From Rhodobacteraceae bacterium DSL-40 (lineage in GTDB: Bacteria > Pseudomonadota > Alphaproteobacteria > Rhodobacterales > Rhodobacteraceae), in the NCBI GenBank assembly GCA_003258405.1, contig QKPN01000003.1, forward strand, positions 372,001 to 436,000: a stretch of DNA of 64,000 nucleotides, written 5' to 3'. The notes under the pieces are model-generated. The model ran no database searches and was not told where the DNA came from. It saw nothing but the letters and a program-made list of their open reading frames with translations. The translations under genes were made by a program, and so were the position numbers. Positions 18,034-26,312 of this stretch are shown piece by piece. How positions within the stretch are numbered: the stretch's first letter is position 1; the number at the start of each line of letters is the position of its first letter.

Positions 18034-18486
18034 ATGGACTTCACGCCGCTCACGGGCAGCTGCCGCTGCGGCAGGGTGCGGATCGGGATGTCGCAGCCGC
18101 CGGTGATGACCGCGGCCTGCCATTGCCGGGGCTGCCAGCGCATGAGTTCGAGCGCGTTTTCCCTGACCGCGATGGTGCCCGTGCAGGGTTTTCAGGTTCT
18201 TGCGGGCGATCCGGTGCCGGGCGGGCTGCGCGGGCCCGAGCTCGATCACCGGTTCTGCCCGGACTGCATGAGCTGGATCTTCACCCGCATCCGCGGCTGG
18301 GACGAGATGGTCAATGTCCGTCCGGTGATGTTCGAGGACCTTCGCTGGGCCGAGCCCTTCCTCGAGACGATGGCGGCGGAGAAGCTGCCCTGGGTGAACC
18401 TGCCGGTCCGGCGGAGCTATGCGGGCTTTCCGCCCGAGGCGGATTTCCCCGATCTTCTGGCGCAGTTCGCGGCCGAGCGGCACTGA
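18034..18486 (+). CDS. GFA (glutathione-dependent formaldehyde-activating enzyme/CENP-V) family protein
   Basis: A 150-aa zinc-binding protein. The conserved cysteines appear as GSCRCG near the start, CHCRGCQ at about 30-36, and FCPDC at about 76-80, the usual GFA pattern. Family members include the formaldehyde-glutathione adduct enzyme, but most are uncharacterised. The ATG at 18034 is preceded by GGAGGGAGG five bases upstream, an unusually strong ribosome site. It likely shares a transcript with moaA. Its stop codon lies inside a perfect palindrome shared with the polA stop. Confidence 0.9.
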   Translation: MDFTPLTGSCRCGRVRIGMSQPPVMTAACHCRGCQRMSSSAFSLTAMVPVQGFQVLAGDPVPGGLRGPELDHRFCPDCMSWIFTRIRGWDEMVNVRPVMFEDLRWAEPFLETMAAEKLPWVNLPVRRSYAGFPPEADFPDLLAQFAAERH

Positions 18487-18502
18487 GCCGCGCGGCTCAG
18501 TG
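18481..18502. terminator. Perfect 22-bp palindrome spanning two convergent stop codons
   Basis: CACTGAGCCGC is followed immediately by its exact reverse complement. Both the GFA gene (plus) and polA (minus) end His-stop inside it, so the last codon and stop of each gene are the arms of one hairpin. It can act as a bidirectional terminator or 3'-end stabiliser; no T-run is present. Confidence 0.6.
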
Positions 18503-21349
18503 CGCGAGAGCCCAGTTCGGCCCCTGCCCCGCATCGACGACGAGCGGCACATCGAGCGCGACGGCGGGCAGCGCCGCAGCTTCCATCACCGTCTTTACCG
18601 CCGCGATGGTTTCCTCCACCGCGCCTTCCTCGACCTCGAAGACCAGTTCGTCATGGACCTGGAGCAGCATCTTCGCGGGCAGGTGCGCAATGGCCTCGGG
18701 CACGCGGATCATGGCGCGGCGGATCACGTCGGCGGCCGAGCCCTGGATCGGGGCGTTGATCGCGGCGCGCTGCGCGAAGGCGGCCTTGGGGCCCTTCGCA
18801 GCAATCTGCGGCGTGTGGATCCGGCGGCCGAAGAGCGTCTCGACGTACTGGTGCTCCTTCGCGAAGGCCACGGTCTCGTCCATGTATTCGCGGATGCCGG
18901 GGAACCGCTCGAAATAGGTGTCGATGAAGGCCTTCGCCTGCTCGCGCGGGATGCGCAGGTTGTTGGCGAGCCCGAAGGCGGAAATGCCGTAGATCACGCC
19001 GAAATTGATCGCCTTCGCCTGGCGCCGGACCATCGGGTCCATGCCCTCGATCGGCACGCCGAACATCTCGGAGGCGGTCATCGCATGGATGTCGAGCCCG
19101 TCGCGGAACGCCTCCTTAAGCGCCTCGATCCCGGCGACATGGGCAAGGATGCGGAGCTCGATCTGGGAATAGTCGAGCGAGACGAGCAGGCTGCCCTCCG
19201 GGGCGATGAAGGCCTCGCGGATACGGCGGCCCTCCTCGGTGCGGACGGGGATGTTCTGCAGGTTCGGGTCGGTCGAGGCGAGGCGGCCGGTGGCGGCGCC
19301 CGAGATCACGTAGGAGGTGTGGACGCGGCCGGTTTCCGGGTTGATGTGGCTCTGAAGCGCGTCGGTATAGGTCGACTTGAGCTTGGAGAGCTGGCGCCAG
19401 TCGAGCACGCGCGCGGGCAGGTCGTGGCCCTGTGCGGCAAGCTCCTCGAGCACGTCGGCGCCGGTGGCATAGGCGCCGGTCTTGCCCTTCTTGCCGCCCG
19501 CAAGCCCCATCTGGTCGAAGAGCACCTCACCGAGCTGCTTGGGGGAGCCCACGTTGAATTTGCCGCCTGCAAGCGTGTGGATCTCCTCCTCGAGCGCCGC
19601 CATCTTCTGGGCAAAGGCGCCGGACATGCGCGAGAGGTGGTCGCGGTCGACCTTGATGCCCGCCATCTCCATCCTGGCCAGCACCGGAACGAGCGGGCGC
19701 TCCATGGTCTCGTAGACGCGGGTGACGCGGGCGAACGGCAGGCGCGGCTTCAGCACCGCCGAGAGCCGCCAGGTGATCTCGGCGTCTTCCGCGGCATAGG
19801 CCGCGGCCTCCTCGATCGGCACCCGGTCGAAGGTGATCGCCGACTTGCCCGAGCCGAGCAGCGGCTTGATGGGGATCGGCACATGGCCGAGATAGGCCTC
19901 GCTCAGATAGTCCATGCCGTGGCCGTGGAGGCCGGAATGGAGCGCGAAGGACATGAGCATGGTGTCGTCGATCGGCGCCACCGTCACCCCGTGCCGGGCG
20001 AAGATCTTGGCGTCGTATTTCATGTTCTGGCCGATCTTGAGGATCGCGGGATCCTCGAGCACGGGTCGGAGCAGGCCGAGCGCCTCCTCGAGCGGGATCT
20101 GCCCCTCGATGAGCGCCGCCGCGCCGAAGAGGTCGCCCTCGCCCTTCACATGGCCGAGCGGGATGTAGGCCGCAATCCCCGGACCGGTGGAGAGCGAGAT
20201 GCCGACGAGGCCCGCCACCATCTCGTCGAGGCCGGTGGTTTCGGTATCGACCGCGACGATGCCCGCCGCGCGGATGCGCGCGACCCAGGCCTCGAGGGCG
20301 GCGCGGTCCCGCACCGTCTCGTAGCGCGCGGGATCGATCGGCGGAAGCTCCGGGCGCGCCGGCGCCGTCCAGCCCTCGGCGGCGGCACCGTCCGCCCCGC
20401 CGTCGGCGGGGCTCGATGCCCCGGCGCCGGCGCCCCCCGCCCCGGCGGGCAGGGGCGGCTCGACGCCGAATTTCGCCGCCACCCGGCCGGTCAGGGTGCG
20501 GAACTCCATTTCCGAGAGGAAGGTCAGAAGCTTCTCCGGGTCCGGCTCGCGCACCTCGAGCGCCTCGAGCGGCTCGTCGAGCGGCGTGTCGCGGCGGAGC
20601 GTGACGAGATCGCGCGAGACGCGGATCTGGTCGGCATAGTCGATCAGGGTCTGGCGGCGCTTGGGCTGCTTGATCTCGCCCGCCCGCGCCAGCAGCGTGT
20701 CGAGATCGCCGTATTCGCGGATGAGCAGCGCGGCGGTCTTCACGCCGATCCCCGGCGCACCGGGCACGTTGTCGACGGAGTCGCCCGCAAGCGCCTGCAC
20801 GTCGGTGACCTTGTCGGGGGTGACGCCGAACTTCGCCTCGACCTCCTCGAGCCCGATCGGCTTCATCTTGAGCGTGTCGAACATCTCGATGCCGCCGCCC
20901 ACGAGCTGCATGAGGTCCTTGTCGGCGGAGATGATGGTGACACGGCCGCCCGCGTCGCGCGCGAGGCAGGCGTAGGTCGCGATCAGGTCGTCGGCCTCGA
21001 AGCCTTCCTTCTCGATGCAGGGCAGATTGAAGGCGCGGGTGGCATCGCGGATCAGCGGGAACTGCGGGCGCAGATCCTCGGGCGGCTCGGGCCGCTGGGC
21101 CTTGTATTCGGGGTAGATCTCGCTGCGGAAGGTCTTGCCGGAATGATCGAAGATCACCGCGACATGGGTCGGCGCATCCGCCCCCTTCGCGTCCTCGACC
21201 ATCTTGAAGACCATGTTGCAGAAGCCCGCGACCGCCCCCACGGGAAGGCCGTCGGATTTTCGGGTGAGCGGCGGCAGGGCGTGATAGGCCCGGAAGATGA
21301 ATCCCGAGCCGTCGATCAGATGCAGGTGGTGCCCCTTGCCGAAGGACAC
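18497..21349 (-). CDS. polA: DNA polymerase I
   Basis: This enzyme does repair and Okazaki-fragment processing. The 950 aa hold three domains. The 5'-nuclease (1-290) has LIDGSGFIFRAYHALPP, FEADDLIATYA and ISADKDLMQLV. The 3'-5' proofreading domain begins at DTETTG (368-373), with NMKYD and YAAEDAE also intact. The polymerase domain has LVSLDYSQIELRILAH, QAKAINFGVIYG and LLQVHDELVFE. A Gly/Ala/Pro-rich linker (about 301-330) joins nuclease and exonuclease. The start is a GTG at 21349. Unlike some bacterial Pol I proteins, the exonuclease residues are retained. Confidence 0.97.
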   Translation of the reverse strand: MSFGKGHHLHLIDGSGFIFRAYHALPPLTRKSDGLPVGAVAGFCNMVFKMVEDAKGADAPTHVAVIFDHSGKTFRSEIYPEYKAQRPEPPEDLRPQFPLIRDATRAFNLPCIEKEGFEADDLIATYACLARDAGGRVTIISADKDLMQLVGGGIEMFDTLKMKPIGLEEVEAKFGVTPDKVTDVQALAGDSVDNVPGAPGIGVKTAALLIREYGDLDTLLARAGEIKQPKRRQTLIDYADQIRVSRDLVTLRRDTPLDEPLEALEVREPDPEKLLTFLSEMEFRTLTGRVAAKFGVEPPLPAGAGGAGAGASSPADGGADGAAAEGWTAPARPELPPIDPARYETVRDRAALEAWVARIRAAGIVAVDTETTGLDEMVAGLVGISLSTGPGIAAYIPLGHVKGEGDLFGAAALIEGQIPLEEALGLLRPVLEDPAILKIGQNMKYDAKIFARHGVTVAPIDDTMLMSFALHSGLHGHGMDYLSEAYLGHVPIPIKPLLGSGKSAITFDRVPIEEAAAYAAEDAEITWRLSAVLKPRLPFARVTRVYETMERPLVPVLARMEMAGIKVDRDHLSRMSGAFAQKMAALEEEIHTLAGGKFNVGSPKQLGEVLFDQMGLAGGKKGKTGAYATGADVLEELAAQGHDLPARVLDWRQLSKLKSTYTDALQSHINPETGRVHTSYVISGAATGRLASTDPNLQNIPVRTEEGRRIREAFIAPEGSLLVSLDYSQIELRILAHVAGIEALKEAFRDGLDIHAMTASEMFGVPIEGMDPMVRRQAKAINFGVIYGISAFGLANNLRIPREQAKAFIDTYFERFPGIREYMDETVAFAKEHQYVETLFGRRIHTPQIAAKGPKAAFAQRAAINAPIQGSAADVIRRAMIRVPEAIAHLPAKMLLQVHDELVFEVEEGAVEETIAAVKTVMEAAALPAVALDVPLVVDAGQGPNWALAH

Positions 21350-21351
21350 GA

Positions 21352-21537
21352 TCAGTGGTCCGACACCGCCGCGCCCGGCTTCAGCACGTATTTCCGGTCA
21401 CAGTAGCCGCACTCGACGAACCCGGTCTTCGGGTCGATGGTGAGCCAGACCCGCGGGTGCCCCAGCGCGCCGCCGCCGCCGTCGCAGGCGATGCGGGTCG
21501 AGGTCACTTCGATGACTTCCGGGGCTGGTCTGCTCAT
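21352..21537 (-). CDS. CHCC-type zinc-finger protein
   Basis: A 61-aa protein with the motif IACDGGGGALGHPRVWLTID followed by GFVECGYCDRKYVL. Cys, His and the CxxC pair match the zf-CHCC family, related to the NDUFS6 accessory subunit of mitochondrial complex I. Bacterial members are small, and a role in respiratory complex I is inferred from the family only. It ends 2 bp before the polA start and is probably co-transcribed with it. Confidence 0.9.
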   Translation of the reverse strand: MSRPAPEVIEVTSTRIACDGGGGALGHPRVWLTIDPKTGFVECGYCDRKYVLKPGAAVSDH

Positions 21538-21637
21538 GCGGAACTCCGTCAGGCTGCGGCTTGTCTCCCGCTCTCCTTAGCCTGCGGGTGCGGGGCTCGG
21601 CAATGCCAAGCTCGCGCCCGCGGGCCGAGGCGCGCGG

Positions 21638-22021
21638 TCAGGCGGGGTGGACGAGCATCGCGCCGAGCGAGCGGCCGGCGAGGATGTGCATGTGGAAATG
21701 CGGCACTTCCTGGTGCGAATCCGGGCCAGCATTGCCGATCACCCGGTAGCCTGCGCCGCCCGTCCCCGGCGCGACCCCGAGATCGGCCGAAAGCTTCGCA
21801 AGGGTCCGGTAGAAATCGACGATCTCCGCCTCGCTCGCCTCCGCCCCGAAATGGTCGGCGTTCACATAGGCGCCCTTCGGGATCACCAGCACATGCACCG
21901 GGGCCTGGGGCCGGATGTCGTGGAAGGCGAGCGTGTGCTCGGTCTCGCAGATGGTCTTGTTGGGGATCTCGCCGCGCAGGATCTTCGCGAAGATGTTCTG
22001 GTCATCGTAGTCGTAGGGCAT
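21638..22021 (-). CDS. HIT-family nucleotide hydrolase/transferase
   Basis: A 127-aa protein of the HINT (protein kinase C inhibitor-like) branch, which hydrolyses purine nucleoside phosphoramidates. The opening YDDQNIFAKILRGEIPNKTI and the catalytic histidine triad HFHMHILAG near residue 110 are canonical. Its start, an ATG at 22021, is close to family consensus. It lies about 100 bp upstream of the zinc-finger gene on the same strand, with the PfkB gene ending about 90 bp before it. Confidence 0.95.
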   Translation of the reverse strand: MPYDYDDQNIFAKILRGEIPNKTICETEHTLAFHDIRPQAPVHVLVIPKGAYVNADHFGAEASEAEIVDFYRTLAKLSADLGVAPGTGGAGYRVIGNAGPDSHQEVPHFHMHILAGRSLGAMLVHPA

Positions 22022-22110
22022 CCCTGTCGCTCCGCTCGGTCTCGGTTCAGTGCGGCTAGCAAGGCGGAAACGCGCCGGGGGTCAAGGGGCAATCGCCCCC
22101 GGAGCGGGTT

Positions 22111-23106
22111 TCAGGCAACGCCCTCCTGGGCGAAGATCCGGCGCAGGTCCTCCTCGGGGCGCGCGCCGATATGGCTGATGATCTCGGCCGCGGCGATGCA
22201 GCCCATGCGGGTGGCGGTCAGCATGTCGCGGCCCGCGGTGAGGCCGTGGAGCAGGCCCGCGGCGAAGAGATCCCCCGCGCCGGTCGCATCGACCACGCGG
22301 GCCGGCATGGCGGTGGCATGCACCCGCCGGCCGCCGGACATGAGGAAGGCCCCCCGGGCGCCGACGGTGCAGGCGGTCATCGGCACCTCGGCCTGGGCCC
22401 GCCCCATGGCCCATTCGAGCACATCGGTCTGGTAGAGCGACTTGAGCTCGTGCTCGTTGGCGACCAGCAGGTCCACGTCGGAGCGGATCATCGCGAGAAA
22501 GGCCTCGCGGTGGCGCTCGACGCAGAACGGGTCGGAGAGCGTGATCGCGACCTTGCCGCCTGCGGACTTGCAGGCGTGGATGGCGCGGGCGAAGGCCGCG
22601 TGGCTCTCGGGGCCGTCGAAGCGGTAGCCCTCGAGAAAGATCCATTCCGCGTCGGCCATCTGCGCTTCGTCGATGTCGGCGGGGCTGAGGAACTCGGAGA
22701 CGCCGAGGTAGGTGCTCATCGAGCGCTCGCCGTCCGGGGTGACGAGCACCATGCAGCGCCCGGTCTCGTGCGGATGGTCGCGCGGCGCGGGCGGGGTGTC
22801 GAAACCGGCCCCCTGCGCCCGGAGGTCATGGGCGAAGATCGCGCCGAGCTGGTCGTCCTTGACCTTGCCGACATAGGCGGTGCGCACGCCGAGCGCCGCG
22901 AGGCCCGCGATGGTGTTGGCCGCCGAGCCGCCCGAAACCTCGCGCGCGACGCCCATGCTGGAATAAAGCTCGACGGCGCGGTCCCGGCCGACGAGCTGCA
23001 TGATGCCGCGTTCGACCGCGTGTTCGGTCAGGAATTCCTCCCGCACGCGGGAGATCACGTCGACGATGGCATTGCCCACGCCGACGACCTGATAGGTCTT
23101 GCTCAA
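22111..23106 (-). CDS. PfkB-family kinase, adenosine kinase-like
   Basis: A 331-aa ribokinase-fold enzyme. Motifs are VVGVGNAIVDVISRV at the start, GGSAANTIAGLAALG (PfkB signature 1), and DATGAGDLFAAGLLHG near 270-285 with the catalytic Asp and anion hole. Alphaproteobacterial proteins of this type are commonly annotated as adenosine kinase, but the substrate is not proved by sequence. The start is a TTG at 23106 overlapping the nth stop by 4 bp, with GAGGAGA upstream, so translation is coupled to nth. Confidence 0.9.
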   Translation of the reverse strand: MSKTYQVVGVGNAIVDVISRVREEFLTEHAVERGIMQLVGRDRAVELYSSMGVAREVSGGSAANTIAGLAALGVRTAYVGKVKDDQLGAIFAHDLRAQGAGFDTPPAPRDHPHETGRCMVLVTPDGERSMSTYLGVSEFLSPADIDEAQMADAEWIFLEGYRFDGPESHAAFARAIHACKSAGGKVAITLSDPFCVERHREAFLAMIRSDVDLLVANEHELKSLYQTDVLEWAMGRAQAEVPMTACTVGARGAFLMSGGRRVHATAMPARVVDATGAGDLFAAGLLHGLTAGRDMLTATRMGCIAAAEIISHIGARPEEDLRRIFAQEGVA

Positions 23107-23747
23107 ATCGTCTTCTCCTCGAACTCGCAGATATCGCGGATCAGGCAGGCGGCGCAGGCGGGTTTGCGCGCCGTGCAGACATAGCGTCCGTGCAGGATCA
23201 GCCAGTGATGTGCGTGTAGCTGGTAGGGGGCGGGAACGTGATCCTCGATCGCGCGCTCGACCGCCTCGACGGTCTTGCCCTTGGCGATGCCGGTCCGGTT
23301 CCCCACCCGGAAGATGTGGGTATCGACCGCCTGTGCGGGCAGCCGCCACCACATGTTGAGAACGACGTTGGCGGTCTTGCGGCCGACGCCGGGCAGGCTC
23401 TGGAGCGCGGCGCGCGAGGAAGGCACCTCGCCGCCATAGGCCTCGACGAGAATGCGGCTGAGCTTCAGCACGTTCTTCGCCTTGTTGCGGTAGAGACCGA
23501 TCGTGCGGATATGCTCGACGATGCCCTCCTCCCCGAGGGCGAGCATCTTCTCGGGCGTGTCGGCGGCCTGGAAGAGGCCTTCCGTCGCCCGGTTCACGCC
23601 CTTGTCGGTCGCCTGCGCCGAGAGCGCGACGGCGACAAGCAGCGTGTAGGCACTGGTGTGGATGAGCTCGCCTTTCGGCTCGGGCTCGGCAGCGTGGAAG
23701 CGGCGAAAGATCTCCGAGATCGTCGCGTAGTCGAGCTGATCGGGCAT
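23103..23747 (-). CDS. nth: Endonuclease III (DNA glycosylase/AP lyase)
   Basis: This enzyme excises oxidised pyrimidines and nicks abasic sites. The 214 aa show the helix-hairpin-helix SLPGVGRKTANVV with catalytic K124, the essential D142 in VDTHIFRVGNR, and the [4Fe-4S] cysteines C191, C198, C201 and C207. Length and residues are fully typical. It is the first gene of a two-gene unit with the PfkB kinase, and divergent from the AraC-Ogt gene. Confidence 0.97.
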   Translation of the reverse strand: MPDQLDYATISEIFRRFHAAEPEPKGELIHTSAYTLLVAVALSAQATDKGVNRATEGLFQAADTPEKMLALGEEGIVEHIRTIGLYRNKAKNVLKLSRILVEAYGGEVPSSRAALQSLPGVGRKTANVVLNMWWRLPAQAVDTHIFRVGNRTGIAKGKTVEAVERAIEDHVPAPYQLHAHHWLILHGRYVCTARKPACAACLIRDICEFEEKTI

Positions 23748-23874
23748 GGGCCTCCAGGATCGGGGCGCGGCGGGCCCGCCGCTTTTGCACAGGATTCGGG
23801 TGTCTGTGTCTCCGGCAAACGGTTACTTTCCCGCTAATGGCACGGAAACACTGCTGCATGTGGAATAACAGGCG

Positions 23875-24723
23875 ATGACCGAACTGCAACCCTATCATTA
23901 CGGTGTCATGACCCGGGCGCTCGCCCAGATGGACGCCCATGCCCCGGAACAGCTCTCGCTCGAGGCGCTTGCCGCCGGGGTCGGCATGAGTGCGGCGCAT
24001 TTCCAGCGTGTCTTCAGCCAGTGGGTCGGAGTGAGCCCCAAGCGCTACCAGCAGTATCTCGCACTCGACCATGCCAAGCGCCTGCTCGCCGAGCGGCACA
24101 GCGTGCTCGCGACCGCCCATGCCGCGGGGCTGTCGGGCTCGGGGCGGCTCCACGACCTGTTCCTGCGCTGGGAGGCGATGAGCCCGGGGGAATACGCCCG
24201 CGCGGGCGACGGGCTCGAGATCGCCTGGGGCCAATTCGAGACGCCCTTCGGGCCCGCGCTTGCCATGGGCACGGCGCGGGGTCTCTGCGGGCTCGCCTTC
24301 TCGGCCGAGACCGGCGAGGCGGCGGCGATGGCGGACATGCGCGCGCGCTGGCCGAAGGCAGGCTTCCGGGAGGATCGCGCGCGGCTCGCGCCCTGGGTCG
24401 CCGCGGCCTTCGGGGACGGCGGCGAGACGCGGATCCACATGATCGGCGCCCCCTTCCAGATCAAGGTCTGGGAGGCGCTCCTGCAGGTGCCGAGCGGGCA
24501 TGTGACGACCTATTCCGACATTGCCACCGCCATCGGGCGGCCGCGCGCGGTGCGCGCCGTGGGCACGGCGGTGGGGCGCAATCCGGTGAGCTGGCTCATT
24601 CCCTGCCACCGCGCCCTGCGGAAATCGGGCGGGCTCGGCGGCTATCACTGGGGGTTGGGGGTGAAACGGGCGATGCTCGCCTGGGAATCCGCGCGGCTCG
24701 AGGGCACACGCGAGGCGGGATAG
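23875..24723 (+). CDS. AraC-type HTH fused to O6-methylguanine-DNA methyltransferase
   Basis: The protein has 282 aa. Residues about 10-108 form an AraC-type DNA-binding region (LSLEALAAGVGMSAAHFQRV, GVSPKRYQQY, MSPGEYAR). Residues 115-282 form the Ogt methyltransferase with acceptor C244 in the IPCHR motif and GGYHWG after it. E. coli Ada has an extra N-terminal zinc domain that removes methyl phosphotriesters and switches on transcription. That domain is absent, so either another signal drives the HTH or the HTH only serves DNA binding. It is divergent from nth, consistent with a DNA-repair neighbourhood. Confidence 0.95.
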   Translation: MTELQPYHYGVMTRALAQMDAHAPEQLSLEALAAGVGMSAAHFQRVFSQWVGVSPKRYQQYLALDHAKRLLAERHSVLATAHAAGLSGSGRLHDLFLRWEAMSPGEYARAGDGLEIAWGQFETPFGPALAMGTARGLCGLAFSAETGEAAAMADMRARWPKAGFREDRARLAPWVAAAFGDGGETRIHMIGAPFQIKVWEALLQVPSGHVTTYSDIATAIGRPRAVRAVGTAVGRNPVSWLIPCHRALRKSGGLGGYHWGLGVKRAMLAWESARLEGTREAG

Positions 24724-24859
24724 GCCCCGCGCGGAATTCCGCGCGAGGCGGCCGGGCCTCATGACGAAGGCGTGAAACCCGCAGCCGTGACGCTTTCTGC
24801 CGGCGCGCGGTGTATGATAAGGCGGATCCACAACAACAGCACGAACGAGGATCCGAGCA

Positions 24860-25501
24860 GTGTCCGGCAAACTCAATGCATTTTCCGCGCTCGGTGCAGC
24901 GGCGGCCCTTCTCTCCGCCTGCACCTATGCCGACGGCACCCGCAACAACACCGCGACCCAGGCGGTCGCCGGGACCGCGACCGGGGCGCTGATCGGCAAT
25001 CTGGTCGGCGGCGACGAGCAGTCGACGATCATCGGCGGCGTCGTTGGCGGCATCGCGGGCACCGCCCTTGGCAGCCATCTCGACAACCAGCAGCGCGAGC
25101 TTCAGGCCGCGATCGGCGGCAGCGGCGCCGGCATCGTCAACACCGGCAACCAGCTCATCGTGAGCCTGCCCGAAGCGATCACCTTCGCGGTCGACAGCTC
25201 CGACGTGCGGCCCCAGATCCGCGACGACCTGATCGCGGTGTCGCGCAACCTGCAGAAATACCCCAACAGCACCGTTCAGGTGGTCGGGCACACCGACAAC
25301 ACCGGCTCGGCGAACTACAACCAGGGCCTGAGCGAGCGCCGCGCGCAGGCGGTCTCGAACATCCTGATTGCGAGCGGCACGCCCTCCTGGCGCGTCCAGT
25401 CCTTCGGCCGCGGCGCGAGCCAGCCGGTGGCCTCGAACGCAACGGCCGAGGGCCGGGCGGCGAACCGGCGGGTCGAGATCATCATCACGCCGGGCAGCTG
25501 A
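24860..25501 (+). CDS. OmpA-family outer-membrane lipoprotein with glycine-zipper segment
   Basis: A 213-aa protein starting at a GTG (24860). The lipoprotein signal ends in LLSAC with acylated Cys21. Residues 32-78 are Gly/Ala-rich (GTATGALIGNLVGG, then IIGGVVGGIAGTALG), the glycine-zipper pattern of YfiB/YiaD-like proteins. The C-terminal OmpA domain (about 95-212) has FAVDSSDVRP, VVGHTDNTGSANYNQGLSERRA and GRAANRRVEI, which bind peptidoglycan. It probably tethers the outer membrane to the wall. A hairpin follows at 25578. Confidence 0.95.
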   Translation: MSGKLNAFSALGAAAALLSACTYADGTRNNTATQAVAGTATGALIGNLVGGDEQSTIIGGVVGGIAGTALGSHLDNQQRELQAAIGGSGAGIVNTGNQLIVSLPEAITFAVDSSDVRPQIRDDLIAVSRNLQKYPNSTVQVVGHTDNTGSANYNQGLSERRAQAVSNILIASGTPSWRVQSFGRGASQPVASNATAEGRAANRRVEIIITPGS

Positions 25502-25577
25502 GGCGCGGCGCCGTCAGACCGGGCGGGCCTCCGGCAACCGGGGGCCCCGGCCGAAACGGGCCGAGAAGCTGGCGCAA

Positions 25578-25597
25578 GGGCGGCCCTGTGGCCGCCC
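25578..25597. terminator. Hairpin between the convergent ompA-like and DksA-like genes
   Basis: GGGCGGCC (25578-25585) and GGCCGCCC (25590-25597) form an 8-bp stem with a 4-nt loop. The genes on either side converge, so it can serve both. Only weak T content follows on either strand. Confidence 0.5.
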
Positions 25598-25631
25598 TCG
25601 GGTCATTCCGGCATGTGCAGGACGGACGGGT

Positions 25632-25955
25632 TCAGCGACCCTGGGCGCAGGCCCGGCATTTCGGGGTGTGCGGCAGGACATCGAGACGCGCGTCGCTGAT
25701 CGGATCGCCGCATTCGACGCAGATGCCGTAGGTGCCCTGCGCCATGCGGTCGAGGGCCGCACGGATCATGCGGATCTCGAGCTGCCCGGCCTCGCCGAGA
25801 TCCTCGAGCACCTCCTCGTCCTCGCGTTCGGTGGCGCGTTCCTCGAAATCGCGGTTCACCGGCTCGTCGAGTTCGCTCGCGATCCGGTGCAACCGTCCCT
25901 CGAGCTCCTCAAGCCGGGTTTCGAGCAGTTTCCTGCGGTCGTCGGTGGCAATCAT
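25632..25955 (-). CDS. DksA/TraR-family zinc-finger protein
   Basis: A 107-aa protein shorter than E. coli DksA (151 aa). A helical N-terminal hairpin (1-70) contains an acidic tip region (DFEERATEREDEEVLEDL). It ends in the four-cysteine zinc finger CVECG, then CRAC near residues 80-104. DksA-type proteins enter the secondary channel of RNA polymerase and alter initiation, often with ppGpp. Short DksA-like proteins are common in Rhodobacterales. Whether this one is the main DksA or a paralogue cannot be told from the window. Confidence 0.92.
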   Translation of the reverse strand: MIATDDRRKLLETRLEELEGRLHRIASELDEPVNRDFEERATEREDEEVLEDLGEAGQLEIRMIRAALDRMAQGTYGICVECGDPISDARLDVLPHTPKCRACAQGR

Positions 25956-26072
25956 CTCGCGCCCCCCTTGTCATCCATTTTTCATGACTCGCGCATGGAT
26001 CGCGCCGGCGGTCCATGATCCGTGTCAATTCCGGCACTTGCGTGCAGGACAGGATAAATGGCGGGCGGCCCG

Positions 26073-26231
26073 TCAGCGACGGGCGATGATCCAGACCGCA
26101 TGGACGATGCCGGGGATGTAGCCGCAGAGCGTCAGCAGGATGTTGATCCAGAACTGGAGGCCGATCCCGACCTGGAGAAACACGCCGAGCGGCGGCAGCA
26201 GGATGGACAGAAGAATTCGCAGCAGATCCAA
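26073..26231 (-). CDS. Pmp3/YqaE family small membrane protein
   Basis: A 52-aa protein made of two membrane helices: LLRILLSILLPPLGVFLQVG and a second ending IPGIVHAVWIIARR, with the family motif GYIPG. I place the start at a TTG (26231), with GAGGAG nine bases upstream, because it gives exact family length. The ATG at 26303 would add 24 unrelated residues. Members maintain membrane potential or salt tolerance in yeast and plants; the bacterial function is poorly known. Confidence 0.88.
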   Translation of the reverse strand: MDLLRILLSILLPPLGVFLQVGIGLQFWINILLTLCGYIPGIVHAVWIIARR

Positions 26232-26312
26232 TTTTCTCAACTCCTCGATGGGCAGACCACAGGAACGTTTGAGAAACGAGGTTGTTCCCCCCGCCCGGCG
26301 CAAGGGGGCCGC

